From NCBI GenBank assembly GCA_033060915.1, contig CM065387.1, forward strand, positions 26,266,501-26,330,500: DNA of 64,000 nucleotides. The letters run 5' to 3'. A model generated the notes under the pieces. That model searched no databases. It saw only the letters and a program-made list of their open reading frames with translations, and was not told where the DNA came from. The translations under genes were made by a program, and so were the position numbers. Each line of letters begins with the position of its first letter. Within the stretch, counting starts at the first letter, position 1. Positions 1 to 18,958 of the stretch are shown in pieces. The stretch comes from Euryodendron excelsum. Lineage: Eukaryota > Streptophyta > Magnoliopsida > Ericales > Pentaphylacaceae.

Positions 1-3000
1 TCTCCACCAGTGTTTTTAAAATCATATTAGACTGGTCGATTCAACTAGAAAAATTGAGAATCGATTCAAGAAACGATCCAAGTTTGTTCTAAAACTATTC
101 AAGCTAGAAGCTCGTTAAAAACCGATCAACCCAAAGACTAAACTGCTGAACCAAGCCAAAAATGGATAATAGAACCATCGGTTTAACATCTATAAAGCCC
201 AACTCACAAGAAAACTTTGGCTTTTCAATGCAAATTTCATAGAAGCGAGCAGCCCTTTATGGGTAAATGTTCCCTCGCTCATAAATCTCTCTCTCTCCCT
301 CATCTATTTATACTATATATTATAACAGAATGATTGGAGGTCTTTGAAGTTAAAAGTTTCAATTCTTTTTTTTTTTCAAATTTTAATTTTTTAAAAGCAT
401 AAAATTCAAATGTTATATTATTATTGGTTTCTATTAATTAATTTATTATTTATTCTAATCTTCATAAATTCTATTCAATGATAGTTATAGTAATATTTTT
501 AAATTTCTTTAATTATAATCTTTCTAAAGAATCTTTATTAATCATAAAGAGATTTTAAATTTCTAAAATAGAAAGAACATGCCACTAAATTATTAGGACT
601 TTGTTTATATACAATATATATTTGTCAAAATATCATTGATTCTTTTAACTTTTTTCTTATTTCTTCTTAATCTATACTATATATTATAGCAAAATGTTAT
701 TATGTCATTGAGCTTAAAATTCTTGATTCTTTTTTTTGCAAGTTTTTGAATTTAAAAAATAAAAAAATACGTATGTCATGAGCTCATTAGTCATTTAATT
801 AATATAATAATATTTTTTAACATACCATTTTTTCAATATAGAAACTTTGAACATTCAAACTAATACTCAAAATCTACATATATGTGCTATTATTGAGGTT
901 GGCGATGAGCATGGTTTGGAAAAAGCCACGTGGCATTTTTTAAGAAGGTTGCTAATTATGTTATCAAAGTAAATTGGAGAGGTGGCATTATTTAATTGGT
1001 TATGAGTTAATAGTTTTACAATTCAAAGAATTATTTTAGTTGGATAGCAGTCAACATGGGTAAAATTGGTATTTTGAAATGTTATAATATGACATTAGCA
1101 AAATCTGTTACTCTCCTGAACAACAAGGGAGAATCTGATACAAAATTTTAAAAGCAAGGTATGCAGTTTAATTATCAGTAAGTGGAAAGTATTTTTTTTA
1201 TTTCCTTCAAACCGCAAGAGTAATCAGTGTAATTTGTCCAAAAAAAATTACGCAATCAAAGGGAGAAACTTAGAAAGACTTGGACAAATAATTACCGCGT
1301 TCTATGTATAGAAGACGTAATTTCTGCTTTTCTTTATTTTTTGTGAGTTGAACAAGTTTTGCTAGCATGAATAATAAATATAATAATATTTTCATCATAT
1401 CTAATATTCAATTAGCTAAAAAAGTAGGAGTTATAAAAAAAAATTATAAAATAGGCAAATTTGTGGTAATTGCTTGGCAAATACATTAGTTTCTCACGTA
1501 GTGGTTTAGTAAGCTACCTACACTAGTACCTTGTTTGTTGAGATGTTTAGTTTGACTCCCTTTAGTAGTGATTTCTATTGTGATTTATTTGCAGTTGTTG
1601 AGTTTGGTGAAAGATTGTGATCGTAAAACTTTCTCGAAGAGATAAGTGTACAGTTTGACAAATTTCTTGTGATGTAATAATTTTTTGTTGATTGTAAAAA
1701 TATATAAAAAAAAAAAAAAAAACCTCACGTTGGCTTCTCACGTTATGAAGGCATTCAATGTTTTAAGATTTCAGTTTCTCTTTTTTTTGGAAAAAAAATT
1801 AGAAAATAAGAGACTAAGGGCCTATTTGATTGTCCCCCAAAATTCTGAATTGCCTAATTTTAAATTTCTTTTGAAACCTTCATGTATACCTAATCGAATA
1901 TTGGAAGAAAATAAGGAAGCTATTTTGTTAGGCATCCATGCAAATCAAATCTCCTTACCAATTGACAAATTTTAATTAGTTCATGCAAAATGAAATACTT
2001 TCATTCACGCAACCAGCTAGACACTAAAAATTATACTTAACATCAAAGTACAAAGAAATAAAATAAAATGCAATGAATTTACTTTTCACACATAAAAATT
2101 TCCTAATAGCTCACAAAAGTGGGTAGAGTTTGGCAGATTGACAGGTTCGGAAAGAAGATTATAGCCCACATACGTGTTTGGACGGGTTTAAACTGTTTGC
2201 AAAGTGGGTGGAGTTGGGCAGATCGGCGGATTCGGGTTGAACTTGCCGGCCCTACCTGTCACTACTTGAAAACACAAACCAGTCAGTCACTCAATGCTAC
2301 AGAAAAACTTATCGTCACGTTCGACACTCAATGATACACTTGTAATGCTCAAGTTTTTGATGGATTCCATCGTATAGTGCAAATCAACCAAAAACCATTA
2401 TGGACCAATTTTTACTGAATATCAACACATTTGATCAATTTGGGAGGGTTATTATTTCAATTAATCCCCATGTTCCTTGAATGGATCTCTTAGTTGTTGA
2501 AAAAGTTGCTCAAAAACGGTAAATAAGATATACCAGTAAAACTTATAAGTAAACCAGATATAAAGATAGCAACTAAGGTTCCTGTTTCTATTATTATATA
2601 ATCTCAAGATTACACTGGATCTATGATAAGAATGTTTATTTACACCATAACAGGAATCCCTAATCATGTTTAATGATCCTACCTACCCATATTTCTATTA
2701 TGATGCAATGTCTATCATCTTGCTACTGTGCAGTTACAAGGAATGTTAAATCTTTTCTTTTTTTTGCAGATTTGAGCACATTCCTAGGTGCATGGGGTGG
2801 CCACTTACGAATCCGCCAAGCTCGAATCATCAATAATACGCTACAAGTTGGGCATAATTGTAAAGCAATTTACATGGAAAATGAAACGTTGGAAAAACAT
2901 AAGAATGCATGCTCTCATTTTGAACAAGCAAGCAAGGAAGTATTTAGCATGATAACTTATAAATTATAAGCTATTTTAAAAAAATAACTTCTAAAAATAA

Positions 3001-3617
3001 TTTTTTTTGAAAAACGTAATTAAACATAAGTTATTTTTTTAAGTCACTCACTCAAACACATTTCAAAAAAACTATAAACATAAGTCATAAACTACTAAAT
3101 AAATTACGTTCAAACACCCTTCAAATATTTGGTTAATTACAAATAATTTGGTGGGAAAGTGTCTTCCGAACATGCTGCCCTCCCTTGTAATAGCCCAGAA
3201 CAGGAAGAAACATCATACCTGCCTGCAGAGTCATAATTCTAAAAACTCCACGAAAGTAAGTATTGTGAAATTGTCACTCAACAACCATGGTTAGAAATAC
3301 CACCCATCTAGCGCCCTCAAACGCCCAATGCAAGCCACAAGTGCCAACTAGTGATACTAGGCCTATGGTAGAGGAGGCAAACATTTTTACCATTCCGATC
3401 CTTCAAAAATCAGCAGAAATGAGTTCTCAACACAATTAAAATTTTTTATTTAAAAAAAAAAAACACTTAAAACATCCACAAGCAAAAACACGAGCACGAG
3501 CACGAGCACGAGCACACCACAAAAATAGGTTATTTTATAACTCAGAAGGAACAACTAGCACAAGTGAAACACATGTCCTTATTCAGCTTTCCATGAGCAC
3601 AGGTTATGGAAGACGTC
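1..3617. other. Intergenic, no supported gene
   Basis: AT-rich DNA with no convincing coding sequence; the short open frames have no recognisable family and no coding-like composition. It contains poly-A and poly-T runs. Two similar AT-rich segments near 305-340 and 668-700 begin with CTATACTATATATTATA or close variants and look like fragments of a dispersed repeat. The far right part is downstream of the aldo-keto reductase gene. Confidence 0.5.
3490..3515. repeat. (ACGAGC)n microsatellite
   Basis: A little over four copies of the hexamer ACGAGC, about 100 bp downstream of the aldo-keto reductase stop codon. Confidence 0.85.
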
Positions 3618-3618
3618 T

Positions 3619-3642
<24 letters not shown>
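3578..3642. repeat. Short direct duplication at the AKR 3' end
   Basis: Two near-identical segments of about 22 bp start near 3,580 and 3,620 (TTATTCAG, then A or C, then TTTCCATGAG). The right copy is the last codons and stop of the aldo-keto reductase gene on the minus strand. The left copy lies in the 3' UTR and would encode almost the same C-terminal residues and stop. It looks like a local tandem duplication of about 40 bp. Confidence 0.7.
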
Positions 3643-11046
<7,404 letters not shown>

Positions 11047-11083
11047 TTTTTGTTTCTGTCGAGGTTGAACCTGTCTTCAACAC

Positions 11084-11109
11084 CTCTCTCTCTCTCTCTC
11101 TCTCTCTCT
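11084..11109. repeat. (CT)13 microsatellite in the AKR 5' UTR
   Basis: Thirteen CT units, GA on the coding strand, between the TATA box and the AKR start codon. GA-rich leaders are common in plant promoters. Confidence 0.85.
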
Positions 11110-11124
11110 GTCCCTGAAGATGCG

Positions 11125-11130
11125 TATATA
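11125..11130 (-). promoter_or_regulatory. Likely TATA box of the AKR gene
   Basis: TATATA preceded by C on the minus strand (CTATATACGC), 79 bp upstream of the start codon. This leaves room for a short GA-rich leader. Confidence 0.6.
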
Positions 11131-11285
11131 GTGGCAGAGCAATGGTCTTATCACTGAACTTATATCTGTTAGAGACAGGACAGGGAGGGTGAAGAGTCAA
11201 CCAAGGCAGCTATGAAGGTAGAGCGGTCAGTGGTAGGGGCAAAGGACCAAAAGGCCAACTACTGCTAACGTCACTGCTTACCGGG

Positions 11286-11420
11286 AATTAATTACACTTT
11301 TTAACCTTATAATTTATACCTTATTTTATTTTAATTCTTGTACTATTAATTGCAACAACTAATTTCTTATACTATTGGTTAAATTTCAATGTCAGCTTCT
11401 GGTGGGATGCCGTTTGAAAT
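11286..11420 (+). repeat. Left long terminal inverted repeat
   Basis: Pairs with 13,515-13,654. By eye roughly two thirds of positions match, with small gaps. Confidence 0.6.
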
Positions 11421-11783
11421 TTTGACGGAAGATGTTTGCATGAGAGTCACCTGGATTGTCTTTAAATTTAATTATTCATTTTGCCCTCCAAGTAAAAATA
11501 GTTTACAATAAAAAATAAAATAAATTATTATGATTAATATGAATAGCAATAACATGTTAATTAGTAAACATTTTTATAATTAATAATAATACGTTGATTA
11601 AGAAAAATTATAATTTACAATAATAGCAAATAATTATAATTGATCCCTTTCTCTCTTTTTCAACTTTTTGTTTTTACTCTCATAACCCACCGGCCACCTC
11701 CCATGTCCTCCACCAGCCCACCTCCTCTACCAAGACGCACCCCCTTCCTTGCACCCAAATTGCCAATCGGTTCCACAAATCCT

Positions 11784-12138
11784 CTAAGCTGAAAATTGCC
11801 ATTATCGGCTTTAGTAACTTCGACTAATTTCTTGCTAAAGCCCTAGACCGCCAAGACCACACCGTGCTTGCCCACTCGGATCTACCACACCACCACCACC
11901 AAGTTCGAACGAAAATGTCCTCTGCTCAATGCCACTATGAAGACTAAACCGTGGTGCACCATTCGTTCATATATTGTTTGTAAAATTTGTTTTCGTGGTG
12001 TGAGCGATTTCTTGATATTTTTGCAAAACAGGAGTGTAAAATTGTTGAAATGTTGTGCGCCGAACATGATCGGCACGCGACTGAGTCACAATTCATGATT
12101 CTACAGTGGGCAGAATTCTCGGAAAGTTTAAAGTTAGA
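11784..12138 (+). pseudogene. Arogenate dehydrogenase fragment, 5' part
   Basis: The plus strand reads KLKIAIIGFSNFD, stop, FLAKALDRQDHTVLAHS, and further on RFLDIFAKQECKIVEML then CAEHDRHATESQF. These are the Rossmann N-terminus and a conserved internal block of plant arogenate dehydrogenase (TyrA; converts arogenate to tyrosine in plastids). The glycine-rich GxGNFG is changed to GFSNFD, and a Gln codon has become TAA. These fit G-to-A and C-to-T changes from an ancestral GGT, GGC and CAA. The catalytic middle between the two blocks is mostly missing. The fragment stops where a MITE begins at 12,139 and resumes at 13,054. Non-functional. Confidence 0.8.
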
Positions 12139-13053
12139 GCATCTTCAACTCAAATCCTTCAAATTTATATTTTTATTTTGGCATTCTTTTCAAATTTGAA
12201 GTTAATGAGTTTTACTTTTTTTTTACATTGTACTCTAACACACTCAATCTTTATTTCACTATTCAATCTTCAAATCACTATTATTTTATATAAAAAAAAA
12301 GTTAAAAATCACATATTGTACTTCAATTTTATTTAAAATGTAATTATTTATTACCATGTTCAAAATGTAATTATTTTTATGTAATCTTTTTATTATTATT
12401 CAAGTCGAAATTATTTCTTGTTTTCAATGGATGTTGAAATTTTAATTATTATTGAAAGTTGGCATAAATAAATTGATTAATTCTTAAATTTGCAAAAAAA
12501 AAAAAAAAAATTCAAAGTAAAAATGTTGGGTAGTAAGGTAAAAAAAAAAAAACAAAAGAAGAGAATTCATTGATTCCATAGATTAAAATAATTTTAGTAT
12601 AAATAAATAATCAATAAAATAAAAATAAAATTTTAATTTTGTATATAAATAATAATTTCAAGATAAATAAAATCAAGTAAAATATAAATAATTTATTTAT
12701 TCCATATATAAAAAAATCTCAAATTAAATAAATATTTAACAAAGTAAAAAAATTAATGACTTAATTGAAAATTTAAATTAAATATTTATTAAAATAGTAT
12801 TTAATTAGAAAATAATATATTATTTAGACTTAAAATAATGATTAATACAAGAGTCCTACATAATTAATGTTTTGGCCTCACATGAATAAAAAAATAAAGG
12901 GGCCTTCAAAATTTTTAGAGAACTTTCAAATTTGAAGGTGATAAATGAATACCACTTTTATTTCTTCAAATTTTAAAGAAATGAAGATAAGTTAGAAGAC
13001 CAAATTTGAAACCCACTTTTAAATTTAAATATTTAAAGGTGGGTTAGAGATGC
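12139..13053. mobile_element. MITE-like insertion splitting the arogenate dehydrogenase fragment
   Basis: 915 bp, very AT-rich, no ORF. Ends read GCATCTTCAAC and, in complement, GCATCTCTAAC. TAGA flanks both sides (12,135-12,138 and 13,054-13,057). Coding similarity to arogenate dehydrogenase stops at the left edge and continues at the right edge (..TPINTK..), which fixes the insertion point independently. The interior is rich in TTCAAATTT and AAATTTGAA on opposite arms. Confidence 0.65.
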
Positions 13054-13190
13054 TAGAAGTGACTCCGATCAACACAAAAAGGGTACGATACGTTCTTGAA
13101 TTTGGTGGAGAAGATTGCGAGTCATAGTTTTGATCTGTTTCATGGGTTGGTTATGTACAATAAGAATACAATGAAATTGAGGCGTTGGTG
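13054..13190 (+). pseudogene. Arogenate dehydrogenase fragment, 3' part
   Basis: Continues the fragment after the MITE. One frame reads TPINTKRV and, after a frameshift, another reads VEKIASHSFDLFHGLVMYN, matching the family's TPINTK..ETL..LVENT..DSF.LYYGLFMYN segment. It is frameshifted and lacks the C-terminus. Confidence 0.75.
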
Positions 13191-13514
13191 GAAAAAATTG
13201 GAAATTTATCAAGAGAGATAGAGTTATATGTACATATATGTTTTTGTGTATATATATGTTGGTATAAATCTACATGTGGCGTGGGTGGTTTGGGGACTGG
13301 TAGCAACTTTTTAGGTTTAGGTGACATTGAAATGGAGTCTGGAGAGAGAAGGGGAAGTTTTGGGTAATACTGGGTTGGGTAGACTTCCAGAAATGGCGTG
13401 GGTAACGATGGTTACTTGTGGAGAAGAAAGAGAGGGAGAGAAATGTTTATGAGGAAGAAAATAGGTAATTACTTTTATACCCTTAAAAATGCACATGTGA
13501 TGATCACGAGATTA

Positions 13515-13654
13515 TTTGATGTCACCAGAATAAGCGGCATCAAGTGACATTACAACTTGACTAAAAGTATGAGGGGTTGACTGTCACAATTAAAAGTATA
13601 AGTACCAAAGTGGGACAAGGTGTATACTACAAGGGTGGAAAATGTAATTAATGC
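13515..13654 (-). repeat. Right long terminal inverted repeat
   Basis: Partner of 11,286-11,420 in inverted orientation. Confidence 0.6.
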
Positions 13655-13707
13655 TATATTCTAGTTCTAGGGATAAATACACTTCACTTCCGGGATATGC
13701 CCTATAA

Positions 13708-16700
13708 GAGCATCTCCAAGGTGCTCTTCATTTTGGAGAGCCAAAATATATTAAACTAATGCATTCTCCATTTTGAAGACTTACTGTTAAGAAATCGCTC
13801 TAACCATGCTCTTTATTTTAACTAGTTATTCCAACTAACTTTCTCAATTTTTAAAACAAATGTTATGTGGCATGCCACATCATCCTTACGTTATGAGGCA
13901 TTATTTATTTTTTGGGACCACCTGCTGCTGCATGGTTTTTTTTTGAACAACAACAAACGATTTATATTGGAACAAATCATATAACAAGCTAGAGACATAT
14001 TCAAAGCTCAGAGCCAAAGGCTTAGAGAAGAATAACACCAAGCAAAGCACAACAACAAGAAAATACACCAGAACCACTAATAATGCTGGTGAGATTCCAG
14101 CACAAAAACTGCAGCTGGTGCTCTGCACCAAAAATGAACCATTTAACATTTGCTGCTCTGCATGTTTTTACAAGTACTTTTTTTCATTTTTTCCTTCAAG
14201 CTCCATGGATATATTATAAAACATATCATAATAATTTATCAAGTACTTAAAAAATATTGTCCAAAAACATATTACAAGCTTTTATAATTTCATATGCCCA
14301 ACAAAAATTACAATTTCAGTATAAACTAAACCTTTTTTCCAAGGATATCCATTTGGCGGTGATTATCCCATTTTGCTTGCAACAGAGGCATCTCATTTGT
14401 ATCAATTGACATAATTTGTTCTTCTTCTTTTGATTGATCCAATTATAGTCTTTCTTGATCTTAAAGGAGTCTTTCTTGGTCGGTCTTGAAGGTATGATCT
14501 TTCAAAAAATTCTATTTTTTTATCATTCATTCTCTTTTTCTCATCCTTAATCGCTACTAATACCTTCATGAAAGATGAACCATCATTTTCATTATCTTTG
14601 TTGTTTATATTATTTAGTCAATCCTTCTCGACCTTCCTACCTAGTGGTCGCTCTAAGTCTACATAGCTATCATTTGAGGCATTGGGATCCCCTAAATTCA
14701 TCGAATCTGGTGTAAAAAGAGAAGAGCTACTTGGAATCTTACTACTTTTGGTTTTTTACTTCTTTGCTCGACATTCTTCCATCCAATTTGGTTGGTCCTT
14801 CAACTCGTTCCAACAATGTTCAAATGGAAACGAGGATTTGTGCATCTCTTTATGTAATATTTTTGCATCACAAATCTGAAAATAGATGAAAGAACACCAA
14901 ATTATCATGTAATGCAAGTAATAATGTCATAACTATATATTTTTAAGATATTAATACCTTGTCTTTTTCAGTTAGATCACTTTGATTCAACGTTTGAATT
15001 TGGGCAAAGTACCCACAGAATTTATTCGTGGCAAGTTGAATCGAAGGCCACCGATTCATTAGAGACTCTTGAGTATGTTCAGAAGTAAAGTCCTTGTTCG
15101 TGTGGAATAAACTCTAAGCTAGTACGTCCTTGATTTTTACTCATTACCTTGTACTAGATCTAAGTTTAAATATGAGGATAAGCATATGGTCTTTCTTGGG
15201 AGTAAAGTTTCCACTTCGTTTTCTGGTGGTGGATTCTACTTCGGAGGAGATTGGGGAAGATCGACTAATTTCATCCAAACATTCAGTGCTAATCTCATAG
15301 TGGAGATTTGTTTTGTTTTTTTTTGAAGAAGATTGGTGTAATATCCATCTTGTCTTGGATCAATCTATTATTGAGGCAACATGAAGAAGTCATATGCATA
15401 CTAAAATAAAACTAAAATCTCAACAACTATAATGCATTGAACTCAAAAAAAAAAAAAAAAAAACCCAACATCTATAATGCGTACTTCTAATAGGGGGGAA
15501 AAAAAAACTAGATGTTGGGGGAATTTAGACTCAAAATTACATTCATAAAGTCACCAACTAGTGCATAGAAAAAGCTTTATATAATCTAAGTTTTAGCACA
15601 AACCTGTAATTCAAGCAATCAAATCAACAAAATAGGGAAAACAAAAGAACAAAAGTACTTCTAGTAAAATTAGAAATGACTACATGATGTTTTTGTTGTC
15701 TAGGAAAATGAAAATGAGGAACTAGGGTGGAACTTTCTAACAATTTGCAAACTATGAGTTAAATTATTGCAGTTTCTATTTTTTCTTTCTTTTTCCATTT
15801 ATTCAGATGGTAAAGTGTCCCAGGATTAGAAAGTGTCAGGATTATCAATTTTAATAAACCATTAAGGTTTCCCAAGATTAGGAAGTAAAGTTAAGCACCC
15901 AAATGAAATCAGTTCTAAATTGTCATGTTCATAAATAAAATCTTAATTAAAAACTTCACCAAGAACAAAGTGCAGAAATCTCCAGAGCAAATAGACACAT
16001 CCAGGCATTAAAAAAGTGAAAATTCTTCACTGACTTTACTCTCTTTACCAGCTTTTTTCTCATTTAGTTTGACAGAGCAGATCAGCCCCCCAAACTTACC
16101 CCTCTTTCTAAATTTTTTGTCATAAGAGAGACGTACAAGCTCTATTTTTCTCCAGCTCACAATACATGCTCACCACACTGCTGTATGTATGTGAGGATAC
16201 AAATTTCACTCAAACCTCTCTCTCTTGAAAACTCTTTCACTCATTCGATATAGGCACACAAAAATTCATTATATATATATATATATATCTACATAGACAG
16301 ATATACAATTCATGTACTTCATATCTGAGATCTTTCATACATCAAAATTTTGCCCAATTCCTTTTCAAGCTAGGGCTTCAGAATTTGATAGGCACACTTA
16401 TGCGGAGAAAGATTTGCAATTAAAAATTCTCCGTTTGTTTGGGAGTAATTTTCTTCTTGTCAAAGATTTTCTCAAAATTTCTAATATTTGTTTGGCCATG
16501 GCAAATGCTTCCCAAATATACACTATATATTCAACATACAAGTTAGAAAAAAAGAGAGCAGATATGGGGTTCGACTTCGAATTAGCAAAAATTGAACCGT
16601 GTTTCCTAAGCCCTAGCACTTCATTTCTTCAATACAATCCCAATAAATGAGATAGGGGGAAGGACAAATGAGGGAGGGAGGGAAGGACGGTGAGAGAGGG

Positions 16701-16972
16701 AGAAGAGGGAAAAGGGACAGTGAAGAGAGAGAGAGAGCCATACCTAGTGAAGAGAAAGAACTAGAGCTTTTGCAAATCCCACCAAATAGTTGGAGAAACA
16801 CAGTGGAGGAGGAAAATATACAGAGGAGAGCCAAATGCACTCGCTAGATATAGAGAGCCATTTTAATGAAATGTAAAATAGGGAGTGAAGTACCAAGCCT
16901 GTTGAAGGTGTGAAATTAGCCTTCCTTAAAATAGCTAAAGGGATGGGTTTAGCTAAGCCCTTGGAGATGCTC
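13708..16972. mobile_element. PIF/Harbinger-like DNA element, decayed
   Basis: 3.27-kb segment with perfect 12-bp terminal inverted repeats GAGCATCTCCAA at 13,708 and TTGGAGATGCTC ending at 16,972. Flanks are TAA on the left and TAG on the right, a possible eroded TWA target duplication. It encloses a degenerate minus-strand ORF of the Myb/SANT-type protein that accompanies PIF/Harbinger transposases. No transposase ORF was recognised, so it is probably non-autonomous. 16,270-16,288 is a (TA)n run. Confidence 0.6.
14340..15330 (-). pseudogene. Myb/SANT-like transposon ORF (PIF/Harbinger accessory type), broken
   Basis: On the minus strand a first block near 15,275-14,958 reads SPISSEVESTTRKRSGNF, then, past several stops, SLMNRWPSIQLATNKFCGYF and LTEKDK. 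A GT-AG intron of 82 bp (14,957-14,876) follows, then HKSSFPFEHCWNELKDQPNW and MEECRAKKQ. This order (RSGNFT, the SLMNRWSTIQ helix, F.LEHCWN.L KD.P.W) is that of plant proteins often mislabelled glutathione S-transferase T3-like, which are the DNA-binding ORF of PIF/Harbinger transposons. Two adjacent stops, a later TAG and frame disruption make it a pseudogene. Confidence 0.65.
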
Positions 16973-17768
16973 TAGACACTTAACTTTTTTGACTTTTAAA
17001 AGTGAATACATAATCACTCCTAAAGTACAATTGTTAATTTTTCTATCCATTTTAACAGTTTGTGAGCCTTACGCATAATAATTTAGTTTTTATTATAAAA
17101 TTAAAATTTTAATTATCTAAAATCACATTTATAGCCTTTTTTTTCTCTCTTTCTTCCTCACCTGAACCACCCTCTCTTCTTCTTCTACAATGCTGAAATA
17201 GTCACCCATCCCTTTTCTTATTGCTTTAAGCCCACCATTTGCCTGAACATAAATCAAATTTTGTTTTGTCATTTTGTTATATCTTTCCTCCTCATTTGAA
17301 CCACTCTTTTCTAGGTTTTTTTTTTCTTCTTCTTCTTCTTCTATGTTGCCAAACTTGTCAACCCTACCCTATCTTTTTCCTCTTCGGCCACCATTTACTG
17401 CCATTCGTATAGCCAATTCGAACCTCCGACCACCCCCAATGGTAACACCTACACCACCAAAATCCCCATATCCTCCCCCCACCTAGTACCCATCACCATC
17501 ACCATCACCATCACCAAAACATTATGCTCAAATAAAATACATTCAGATTGAGAAAAACTGCAACATAAATTATAATAGAGATCAATAAATACATAGAAAC
17601 AAATTTGTATATGTTAATAATTTATTTTGCCCCTTATATATACATAAAAATGTATACATACATCTATTTCTACCATATATATGAGGATTAAATGAGCAAT
17701 AGAGAAAAGAGAATATCTCAGTCTGTTATGTCAAAGAATGTGATGCCGTTGTCCATTGAGAGATAACT
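16973..17768. other. Intergenic, nothing recognised
   Basis: AT- and pyrimidine-rich DNA without a supported gene. It contains (CATCAC)n at 17,491-17,515. It separates the DNA transposons from the retroelement nest. Confidence 0.5.
17491..17515. repeat. (CATCAC)n microsatellite
   Basis: About four units of CATCAC, equivalently imperfect (CAT/CAC). Confidence 0.8.
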
Positions 17769-18958
17769 AACATACAAGGTTAAAGCTTCACCACATAATC
17801 AAGGGGGCCGAACCCACGTGGTTTCCGGTTAGACTAAAAGAAAGCCCCCGACACAGTGACTCTCCAATAGCCTAATCCTACACATGGACCGGGAATTCCC
17901 TTGTTTCAAGCATGCAAGAGGGGGGGGAAGAAGATGGGGGATTAAAATAGAAGAAAATCTAAGTGGGTTAGGAGAGAGAAGAGAGGGGGGAAGATGCGTA
18001 AACGTAAATAAGAAGCTTACCTTGTGTCTTCTTTATTTTGTTTAGCTTTGCGCACTTTTCTTTGCTTGTCTTGCTTCGGTCTTCACTTCAATCTTCAAGA
18101 GTTTGTCTTCAATCTTCAAAGTTTCGGATTGCAGCACTTCAAGTCTTCAAAGGAGGCTAGTGTATGAGTGTATAAGGGAGTGTATAAGTGTATAGGCGGC
18201 TAGGGTTTGGAGAACCTAAAGAAGCTAGGGTTTAGGGAGGCTACGAGCTCTGTATATCGAAGAATGGGGTTTTTAGACAGAGTTTGCGGATCTTTTTCAC
18301 GCTGGAGGAGGCTATTTATTTATAGAGAATAGAATCACCTAGCGCTTGTTGCACTGGCGCCAGGGCAAATTTCCTTTTGGCACCACTGGGAGTGGTGCCA
18401 AGCCATTTTTTGGCTTGGCACCAGCAACTTAGGAAAGTTCATTAAGTCGGCAAACAACGTATCTTGAGAAGATTTGGGCGCCTGTACTAGTGACTACCAC
18501 GCAAATTTTAGCCTGGTTTCACTAGTAGTGACTCCGAAAGGCCTGTGACAGGTTTAAAAGGGACTTACTATCTTCGGAAAGACGTGCCTATTGGAATTGG
18601 AAATGGTTCTTATTATCTACGGAAAGATGTGCTTGATCGAATTTGGAAAGAGACTTACTGTCTTGCTGATTTGGAATTGGAAAGGGGACTTACCGTTTTC
18701 GGAAAGATGTGCCTATGGGAATATGGAAAGGAGACTTACCGCATTCAGAAAGACGTGCCTGTTGGAATTGGAAAGGATAATGCCCCTAGGGGCATTTTGA
18801 TCGTTTTGCCTCTATTTGGGCCTGGTGGGCCCATGAAGCGATGGATAGATGGAATTAGACTTAGAAAGTTGATTTCGATTGGGATACATCCATACTAACT
18901 TGAGTACAAGTCTGGATGGACTGTAGACTACCGAGCAGTCAAAAATGGGGTGCTTACA
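17769..18958 (-). mobile_element. Truncated giant-LTR (GL) copy L1, minus orientation
   Basis: Matches the U3 side of the 5.3-kb GL LTR at 54,019-59,343 in the same orientation. Similarity starts at AACATACAAGG (17,769) and ends exactly at the LTR terminus ..GTGCTTACA (18,958), i.e. TGTAAGCAC on the minus strand. The R/U5 part is missing, and about 1.3 kb of U3, including the roughly 157-bp tandem repeats, is deleted near 18,535-18,555. The TATA (18,317-18,324) and the GGCGCC palindromes beside it remain. No polypurine tract precedes its U3 start, so it looks like an independent insertion rather than a partner of the adjoining internal sequence. Confidence 0.75.

Larger units (their letters stand above)
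11286..13654. mobile_element. Pack-MULE-like element with captured gene fragment
   Basis: About 2.37 kb bounded by long, diverged terminal inverted repeats: 11,286-11,420 and 13,515-13,654. The left begins ATTAATTACACTTTTTAACC. The complement of the right begins ATTAATTACATTTTCCACC, and the match continues through ATGTCA and GATGCCG about 130 bp inward. No transposase is present. The interior holds a fragment of a host arogenate dehydrogenase gene, interrupted by a second transposon. Long TIRs plus a gene piece is the Pack-MULE pattern. A 9-bp target duplication could not be recognised, so the class is inferred. Confidence 0.55.

Noticed and set aside
16312..16650. 112-residue plus-strand frame
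   Set aside because: No family resemblance; lies within a decayed DNA transposon and overlaps an equally long antisense frame.
18545..18898. 117-residue open frame in L1
   Set aside because: Same U3 repeat sequence of the giant LTR, not a gene.
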